A DNA stretch of 64,000 bases, from positions 1 through 64,000 of the forward strand of contig JAJQHZ010000084.1 of the NCBI GenBank assembly GCA_021199475.1, written 5' to 3'. The first letter of the stretch is position 1. Every line of letters begins with the position of its first letter. Of the stretch, positions 57,898 through 64,000 are shown one piece after another. The position numbers and the translations under genes were made by a program. A model generated the notes under the pieces. It made no database searches and was not told the DNA's origin. It saw only the letters and a program-made list of their open reading frames with translations. Origin of the DNA: Lachnospiraceae bacterium (GTDB lineage Bacteria; Bacillota; Clostridia; Lachnospirales; Lachnospiraceae).

Positions 57898-58926
57898 TCA
57901 AAGAAATAAATAAGGCGCAATCGCTATATACCAGGTCAATCGGTAGTTTTTAAGAAGCGCTTCCGGAGCGTCACAACCACAGTTTCCGCTATATTCTGCA
58001 TCAGGGCTTTTGCCAGCCTCATCGCCACCTGTATCGTCATTACTTGCAGCATCAACACAAGCGTCATCCGTGCTATCGCTGTCTTCCGCATCCGCGCAAT
58101 CATCATCCATATCATTACTGTCTTCCGCATCAGCACAATCATCATCCATGCCATCGCTGTCTTCCGCATCAGTGCTATCATCATACACGCTATCGTTGTC
58201 TTCTTCTATATCACCGCAGTCATCATCCGTGCCGTCATCCTCATACTCCGATAAATCATATAGATCGTCTGCATCATCGCTGTCCGGATGCGTGGCCGCA
58301 ATCCACCCGCAGTAGCCCATGTCCGCCACAGTATCCCTCATGTTTGTTTTTTCCGCCAGCGTTTTTGCTACACAGGGCAGTACGACTTCTATGTAAAATT
58401 TATCCGGCTGTCCGTTTCCGGTCAGTGCCGAGACTCCCTGATAAAGCTGTCTGACCGGCAGATGCAGGATTGGAAACTGCTCCGTCCGCCCCGAAGGCAT
58501 GCTTCTGAGCCGTTCCTTAAACGGCTTCAGGGAAACGCATTCTTCTTTTACCGTATCATGCATGCTTTCCCGATACTGTTCATCATTGAGTCCGCGGAGC
58601 ACCACACACATATCAAGACAATTGATCGACACGGAATACACCAGTTGATTCCCTGTCTCCCAAAGCGCATCTTCACTGGAGCGCAGGCAGGCGTCCATCA
58701 GCTTCACTGCATCCAGATACGTACGGATTTCGCCAAGACCGAGAGCTCCGGCAGCTTCCTGTGCCTTTTCCATAAACTCAGGGTATGCCGTTGGATCAAG
58801 AAAAAAATCACTTAAGGGCAGGGCCGCGAATTGCTGAACTGCGTTTGCCGACGCGGCCTCATCTGCGGCAAGCCCCTGTTCCGTCCGTCGAATCCGCTCC
58901 GAAAGCGGGATTTGTTTTCCCTTCAT
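57898..58926 (-). CDS. unknown protein with acidic Asp-rich repeat tail (paralog A)
   Basis: MKGKQIPLSERIRRTEQGLAADEAASANAVQQFAALPLSDFFLDPTAYPEFMEKAQE...; tail (DDCADAEDSxxMD)n; paralogous to 61280..62050. Confidence 0.85.
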   Translation of the reverse strand: MKGKQIPLSERIRRTEQGLAADEAASANAVQQFAALPLSDFFLDPTAYPEFMEKAQEAAGALGLGEIRTYLDAVKLMDACLRSSEDALWETGNQLVYSVSINCLDMCVVLRGLNDEQYRESMHDTVKEECVSLKPFKERLRSMPSGRTEQFPILHLPVRQLYQGVSALTGNGQPDKFYIEVVLPCVAKTLAEKTNMRDTVADMGYCGWIAATHPDSDDADDLYDLSEYEDDGTDDDCGDIEEDNDSVYDDSTDAEDSDGMDDDCADAEDSNDMDDDCADAEDSDSTDDACVDAASNDDTGGDEAGKSPDAEYSGNCGCDAPEALLKNYRLTWYIAIAPYLFL

Positions 58927-59044
58927 AGGATCGTTCCTTTCCTGATGTATCTTTCCTGATGTATCTATCGTTCCTAACCCGGATAAACCGAAACCAAAAT
59001 TTTGTCATTTTGCGTAAGAAATCGTTCTTAAGCGCCTAATGTAT

Positions 59045-59123
59045 CGTATCAATTAATCGTTTCGATTATTCGTTTCTATTAATCGTATCAATTAACCGTT
59101 TCAATATAATCGTTTCGATTAAC
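59045..59123. repeat. six tandem 13-14-bp iteron-like repeats
   Basis: CGTATCAATTAAT CGTTTCGATTATT CGTTTCTATTAAT CGTATCAATTAAC CGTTTCAATATAAT CGTTTCGATTAAC. Confidence 0.92.
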
Positions 59124-59706
59124 CTTCAAACTGCCGGATTACCCGGTCAGCCAGACCGTATTCCACCGCCTCCTCGGCGTAAAAATAGGTATCGTTGCAG
59201 GTTTTTTCGTAGATCTCTTCCAGCGTCCGGTGCGTGTGCTCCGCCAGAATCTGACACAGGATCTCCCGGGTCCGCATCAGGTCGTCGCTGATGCCACGAA
59301 TGTTCAGCGCACTGCCGCCTAAGCCGCCGCTGATCAGCGGATCGTGAATCATGACTCTGGCGTGAGGCAGAATCTCGCGCCGGTCTCCCGCGGCAAAAAG
59401 GACGGCGCCCATGCTGGCGGCAGTGCCGACACAGACTGTCCGGATGGGGGAGCGGATGGCCTTCATGACATCATACAGCGCCAGGCCGCTTGCGACCTCA
59501 CCGCCCGGGCTGTTGATGTACATCGTAATCTCCTGCTCCGGATCCTGCCGAAACAGATAAAGCAGCTGGGAGATGAGCGCATCCGCACTCTCCGAATTGA
59601 TCTCTCCCACACACTCAATCTCACGGCGCGACAGCATCTCATCCCGGATATCGAATGAGCTGAAGCCGCTGCTGGTTTCCTTTATAATTCGAGGCTGTAT
59701 GTACAT
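59119..59706 (-). CDS. ClpP-type proteolytic subunit
   Basis: MYINSPGGEVASGLALYDVMKAIRSPIRTVCVGTAASMGAVLFAAGDRREILPHARVMIHDPLISGG...CNDTYFYAEEAVEYGLADRVI: Ser (ASMG), His (MIHDP), Asp (ND). Confidence 0.95.
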   Translation of the reverse strand: MYIQPRIIKETSSGFSSFDIRDEMLSRREIECVGEINSESADALISQLLYLFRQDPEQEITMYINSPGGEVASGLALYDVMKAIRSPIRTVCVGTAASMGAVLFAAGDRREILPHARVMIHDPLISGGLGGSALNIRGISDDLMRTREILCQILAEHTHRTLEEIYEKTCNDTYFYAEEAVEYGLADRVIRQFEG

Positions 59707-59747
59707 ATCGGCTCTATCTCCTTTTTCTTTTTTCTTAACTCACGCGC

Positions 59748-59895
59748 ACAGCCCTTCCGGGCGCTGTGGGGATTTCATCGACCTTGCCACATAACGCGCA
59801 CATCTCTTTCGGACGCTGCGGGGATTTCATCGACCTTGTCACATAACTCATGCGCACAACCCTTCCGATCGCTGCGGGGATTTCGTCGGCTTCTC
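59748..59895. repeat. three tandem 52-56-bp repeats derived from the 3' end of the TraG-like gene
   Basis: GCGCACAGCCCTTCCGGGCGCTGTGGGGATTTCATCGACCTTGCCACATAAC x3, third copy inside the TraG-like C-terminus. Confidence 0.88.
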
Positions 59896-61191
59896 TCCTT
59901 CCGGAGTGCCGGGCGCTCTGCGCAGTCTTTTCGCCTCCGCAAGCTCCCCGTACCTTCTGTGTTCCCGAATGTCATACTTTTCGACCTGTCTGGCTCCGCT
60001 GCCCCTGGTAAAGAGCCATGCCTGATCCAACGGCATGTTCAGGATCGTGTTCATGGTTTTATTGACCTTGACGGCCATATACTCAGCCGTCCTGATGTCC
60101 TGTCCGCCAAGATACAGGCAGTGATCACAGTTGTTGATAATGGTTTGAGATTTTTCCGGCCCATAGATCGCTTCCAGCTGAGAAATACTCTGCAAAATAA
60201 TGCTCACATAGATTTCTCTGGAACGGATCACGGATATCAAGTTATCAAAGTCCTTGATCACACAGTTAGCAGCAAAATCATCCAGGATAAACCGTACTGG
60301 AACCGGAAGAGCGCTGTCTTCACACTCATTATCCGCATAGTCGCACAGTGCCTGAAATGCCTGCGTGTAAAACAGGCTGATCAACCGGTCCTGCGAGCGG
60401 TCCGTATCACTGACCGAAAGGAATACCGCCGTCTTTTCCTGTCCAATGGTTTCAAAAACCAGCTTGTCCGGGTGGTTGTACACCTGAATCAGTGCCCGCG
60501 TCGCCAGCCCGTTCAGGTTTTCCGACAAAATTCCCAATACCGAGGCGTGCATCTTTTCAGCCGTCTTGTTTCCTTCGATCTGCCGGTACATTCTCGAAGC
60601 GTACCCGTCAGGATCCAGCGTCAGAAGCTCCCGCATCAGATCGGAGAATACATTGGTCTGCATCATCCCGCTCAGCCGGATGACATACTCCAGCGTATGC
60701 TCTTCGGGCGGCAGACACTCCATAACATAGGCCACCAGGCACTCCAGATATTGCCTTGCCGCATTTTGCCAGTAAGGATCCTTCTGGTAAGACGCTTCCG
60801 GCGTGATCGCCGTACACAGTTTCATGATACTCTCTTCCGAGTAGCACTGTCTCTCGTCGTCATAAGAAATGTAGTCCAGCGGGTTGTAGCCGCAGGTGGA
60901 TTTCATATTCTTAAAATCAATGAGCAGCGTCCGGTACCCGTGCTTTTTCAAAAGCGGGGACATTTCCCGGTAGAGATTTCCTTTCGTGTCCGTAATCACA
61001 AAGGACTCGTTCGCCTGCATGATAGTAGGCTTCACATAGCCCCGCGTCTTTCCAGCGCCGCTCGGCCCAATGATCAGGTCGTTGTTATTGAGCCCCGTGA
61101 TCCAGGTATCATTGCTCACCGTCACGCCCTTCGCGAGGATACGGCAGTTGCCGCGTTCGTCCGTCATCTGACTGATTCGTTCGTCTCTCAT
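59848..61191 (-). CDS. TraG/VirD4-family (type IV coupling protein-like) ATPase without N-terminal TM domain
   Basis: NNDLIIGPSGAGKTRGYVKPTIMQANESFVITDTKGNLYREMSPLLKKHGYRTLLIDFKNMKSTCGYNPLDYI...PVRFILDDFAANCVIKDFDNLISVIRSREIYVSIILQSISQLEAIYG. Confidence 0.92.
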   Translation of the reverse strand: MRDERISQMTDERGNCRILAKGVTVSNDTWITGLNNNDLIIGPSGAGKTRGYVKPTIMQANESFVITDTKGNLYREMSPLLKKHGYRTLLIDFKNMKSTCGYNPLDYISYDDERQCYSEESIMKLCTAITPEASYQKDPYWQNAARQYLECLVAYVMECLPPEEHTLEYVIRLSGMMQTNVFSDLMRELLTLDPDGYASRMYRQIEGNKTAEKMHASVLGILSENLNGLATRALIQVYNHPDKLVFETIGQEKTAVFLSVSDTDRSQDRLISLFYTQAFQALCDYADNECEDSALPVPVRFILDDFAANCVIKDFDNLISVIRSREIYVSIILQSISQLEAIYGPEKSQTIINNCDHCLYLGGQDIRTAEYMAVKVNKTMNTILNMPLDQAWLFTRGSGARQVEKYDIREHRRYGELAEAKRLRRAPGTPEGEKPTKSPQRSEGLCA

Positions 61192-61279
61192 AGATCCCCC
61201 TTTGCGTCTGTTCAGTACCTTCACAGTGATCCCATTGCATTCCCGTGCGCATCTGTCGGCCATAAAAACGGCATGGTGA

Positions 61280-62050
61280 TCAGCTTCGTTCATACTCTCT
61301 TCCGCCCACGCTCAGGGCATAGGGCATGATCGCCATGTACCGGATCAGCCGGGTAATAACGCAATCTTTGAAGTCATCCGTTTCGCAGTCTTCAATCTCA
61401 TCAATTTCATAATCAGCATCGGTGTCATTGTGTCCATCACCGTCATCGGTATCATCCGTTTCGGCATCTTCCCGCGAGCCGTAAAAATCATACCAGTCAG
61501 GCCAGTTATCAAGCAGCGCTGTTCCATAAAACGCCATGTCCAACACGGTATCTTTCAACTTCTCTTCCATGTGCAGCGCATGCTTCACACACGGCCGCAC
61601 CATCCTGCGGTAAAATTCATCCGGATAACAACCGCCCCGGATTTCGGATGCTGCCTGATACAGCTGCCGCGTTGAGAGAGTCAGCACCGGAAACTTCTCA
61701 TTCCATCCCGTCTTCCGGTTCCTCATCAGGATATACAGGTCCATGTAATTATCCGCAATCATTTTCTGAAGGCGAATACCCAGCTTCTGCATCTTTTCAT
61801 CCCGGGAGCGCCGGTCCGTATAAATCAGCAGCACCGCATCCTGATATGTGCGGATCTTATCAGCCTCATCCGGATGCAGCTCTTTGACCGCTTCCATAAA
61901 GCCGGTGTATGCTCCCGGTCCAAGGAAAAATTCTTCCAGAGGCAAAGCAGCAGATTTTTTCATTGCTGCTGCAAAATCCTTTTTGTCCGCCGCCGACCCG
62001 TTCTCAAGTCTCCGGATCCGCTCGGACAGTGATATCGGTTCAATTGTCAA
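61280..62050 (-). CDS. unknown protein with acidic tail (paralog B), probable TTG start
   Basis: (M)TIEPISLSERIRRLENGSAADKKDFAAAMKKSAALPLEEFFLGPGAYTGFMEAVKEL... aligns with paralog A from the first residues; GGAAAGGAGA upstream of TTG 62050. Confidence 0.8.
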   Translation of the reverse strand: MTIEPISLSERIRRLENGSAADKKDFAAAMKKSAALPLEEFFLGPGAYTGFMEAVKELHPDEADKIRTYQDAVLLIYTDRRSRDEKMQKLGIRLQKMIADNYMDLYILMRNRKTGWNEKFPVLTLSTRQLYQAASEIRGGCYPDEFYRRMVRPCVKHALHMEEKLKDTVLDMAFYGTALLDNWPDWYDFYGSREDAETDDTDDGDGHNDTDADYEIDEIEDCETDDFKDCVITRLIRYMAIMPYALSVGGREYERS

Positions 62051-62112
62051 GGTTCGGTTCGTCTCCTTTCCTGCGGTCAGGTTACTATTCGCAGCTATGC
62101 TGTGAATGTAAC

Positions 62113-62206
62113 GATTTCGCCCCATTTTAATTGAGTCTGCGACGCATGGGGCGAAATCTCGCATGCGAAATGTGCTTTGGCGCAGCCTGACAGCAGGTGT
62201 CAGGCT
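62113..62206. repeat. two strong hairpins at the border of the AT-rich hipBA segment
   Basis: GATTTCGCCCCAT (62113-62125)/ATGGGGCGAAATC (62146-62158); AGCCTGACA (62184-62192)/TGTCAGGCT (62198-62206). Confidence 0.85.
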
Positions 62207-62373
62207 CGCCCTGATTCATAACACGGTCTGCACTTTGCACTTCGCCGGGGGCCGCATCGCTTTCATGCTCATATGATATAACAAGAAAACAAAAATTTGT
62301 AGTAGACCTGTGGTTTAAAAAGCAGGAAACTGCCAGAAATGAACAAAGAAAAACGCTTATGGCAAAATAGTTG

Positions 62374-63633
62374 TTACTTAAATTCCATATCAAATGCTGG
62401 TGCCATTCTCTCGATCTCTCCTCTTGTAAGGCCATATTTTTTTGCCAATATTCTCCAATTATTTTCTACAATACTTCTGATCCCATCCAGGCATATCCTC
62501 GCTTGTTTTTCAGCTATCCCAAACATAGATGCAACATCCAATGCCAACTCAAAATCGATTAAATTATCATTCTCATCCACATTTAAAGATAACACATCTC
62601 CCTCTGAATTTGGATTCACATCATATAAAGGTGACAAATGCCATCCTTCATTTGTTAAAAGAAAACCATGATTTCTCAAATGATCATCTGTATTGGAAAC
62701 TGCCATATTAAACACAATACGCTTCCATAATTCCGATAAATCTTTTTTAGGAGCAGCACCATATTTTCTTATCAAAGAAACAAGATCAAGATAACCTGAT
62801 CCATCAGCAGCACCCGCGCCATCATTCTTACCCAGCAATGTCATTGCGGATGCAAAATGGATTCTTCTTTTCCCCTCCCGATCAAATCGTTTTATCAAAA
62901 ATGTGCTTCCTGTCTTTGAAAAATTTTCAACTTTTGCTTCCGGGACATCAAGGCCGCACATCATCGCTAAATCATGCACAACCATTTCCCATGCACCCAC
63001 ATTCGTATCATCATGTTTGGATGGGAATTTTGCAATCCACAATGAACCATCCGGAGCAGATACCGATGCTTTAGGCCTCGCCCCTCCCAGTGACGATCCC
63101 GGTGCTAATAATTGCTTCAGCCATTTTTCTTCCATCCCATCTTCATTTTTTTCAAATGCCAATGATGCAGATTCCAATTTACGAAGTGTTGTCCATGGAG
63201 GAGTCGCTAACTCTTTATCATTAGACAAAAATGGGCCACCTTCGTTTACAGAAAACCGTAATCCACCCATCCTCGTCTCATCGAAAACTCCAAGGAGATA
63301 GTCAATATCTGTAAGTCGCTTTGGTTTTCTTTCTTCTTTCTTAGCAATGATTGCTTCGCGACGTTTCATCAATGTACGTCCCCACCTATCCGGACAAGAA
63401 TCTGCAAAAATTCCAAACATAGATTTGTTTAACGGGGCATACTGACGACCTTTATATAACATCAAATCCGGATCAAAAATAAGACTTGTGTCTACATTTT
63501 CAAGCCAGGAATCATCATATTCAAAGGAAATAACTTCCTTTCCTCTTCCACCGTCCACATTAATAGTTCCTATTTTTTCAGGAATAACAGTATCCCAATT
63601 CTTATATACATAAATAATTCTTGCATCTGCCAT
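62374..63633 (-). CDS. hipA: HipA-family kinase toxin
   Basis: YAPLNKSMFGIFADSCPDRWGRTLMKRRE...GSSLGGARPKASV..GSLWIAKFPSKHDD...FSKTGSTFLIKRFDREGKRRIHFASAMTLLG...NTDDHLRNHGFLL. Confidence 0.95.
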   Translation of the reverse strand: MADARIIYVYKNWDTVIPEKIGTINVDGGRGKEVISFEYDDSWLENVDTSLIFDPDLMLYKGRQYAPLNKSMFGIFADSCPDRWGRTLMKRREAIIAKKEERKPKRLTDIDYLLGVFDETRMGGLRFSVNEGGPFLSNDKELATPPWTTLRKLESASLAFEKNEDGMEEKWLKQLLAPGSSLGGARPKASVSAPDGSLWIAKFPSKHDDTNVGAWEMVVHDLAMMCGLDVPEAKVENFSKTGSTFLIKRFDREGKRRIHFASAMTLLGKNDGAGAADGSGYLDLVSLIRKYGAAPKKDLSELWKRIVFNMAVSNTDDHLRNHGFLLTNEGWHLSPLYDVNPNSEGDVLSLNVDENDNLIDFELALDVASMFGIAEKQARICLDGIRSIVENNWRILAKKYGLTRGEIERMAPAFDMEFK

Positions 63634-63635
63634 AT

Positions 63636-63953
63636 TTATTTAGTCCTTTTCGCTCTGCCACGAGTCTGAATATTTAAATCCTGCAATTTTCTTCCAAATT
63701 CATCATCTCTGGCAACTAATTCAAAATCTTTATCCATTCCGCCAAGTGCATGTAATACTGCTGCATAAGTCCCTATCGATACGGTTGGGGTACCCTTTTC
63801 CACCGACCATAATGTGGCACGACTAATTCCAGCTCTTTCAGCAACTAATTCTGTGGCAAGATTTCTTCTTAATCGAGCCATTTTAATTTGTTCACCCATT
63901 GTTTCTAATATTTTTTGTGTTTCCGGCATCACAACCACTGTTCTTTTACTCAT
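63636..63953 (-). CDS. hipB: HipB-type XRE antitoxin
   Basis: ILETMGEQIKMARLRRNLATELVAERAGISRATLWSVEKGTPTVSIGTYAAVLHALGGMDKDFELVARDDEFGRKLQDL; 2-nt spacing to hipA. Confidence 0.93.
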   Translation of the reverse strand: MSKRTVVVMPETQKILETMGEQIKMARLRRNLATELVAERAGISRATLWSVEKGTPTVSIGTYAAVLHALGGMDKDFELVARDDEFGRKLQDLNIQTRGRAKRTK

Positions 63954-64000
63954 ATCAAATTCTCCTTATGTTTAATATAATAAACCTTTCTCTCCGTTTT

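Noticed and set aside
59045-59123. Possible CRISPR-like or transposon-end array
   Set aside because: 13-bp contiguous repeats without spacers; no transposase seen, so treated as iteron-like.
59848-61191. Complete conjugative element
   Set aside because: Only the coupling-protein-like ATPase is present; no relaxase, VirB4/B6, integrase or oriT recognised in the window.
59836-61329. 497-aa plus-strand ORF
   Set aside because: Exactly antisense to the TraG-like gene, which has clear motifs; composition is that of a complementary shadow ORF.

Overview
The window looks like a chromosomal segment of a gut-type Clostridia (Lachnospiraceae-like) bacterium, mostly coded on the minus strand; the taxonomic guess comes from protein styles only. 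Left to right it contains: a truncated Rpn/PD-(D/E)XK protein and an AAA-ATPase/PD-(D/E)XK protein; a GntR-ABC-ABC exporter operon whose last permease is fused to a CPBP protease; a preQ1-I-like riboswitch in front of queT; a DinG/XPD-like helicase, a His-less HPr-like protein, RpoD, a ClpX-type ATPase with a repeat-filled linker, and HtrA; a large polysaccharide cluster (LCP, initiating sugar transferase, several GT2 enzymes, Wzm/Wzt-type ABC exporter, adjacent methyltransferase and kinase-like proteins, rfbB/rfbC); DUF4364, an SH3/SleB-type cell-wall hydrolase, a pyridoxal kinase, a PucR/CdaR-type regulator, glnA type III, fba, thyX and a GH31; and an accessory island at about 54-64 kb. The best candidates for undescribed biology are: (1) the 55.8-62.1 kb island, with a zinc-finger-less ClpX-like ATPase carrying an IGF-like loop, a second-type ClpP, a TraG/VirD4-like ATPase without visible conjugation partners, and two paralogous unknown proteins with acidic tails, interspersed with 13-bp iteron-like and 52-56-bp tandem repeats; (2) a dispersed family of 84-85-bp intergenic repeats with a two-hairpin architecture and compensatory base changes; (3) a possible split WbdD-like capping pair next to Wzt; (4) recurrent low-complexity in-frame insertions in conserved proteins, including ClpX and LCP. 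No tRNA, rRNA or CRISPR array was recognised.
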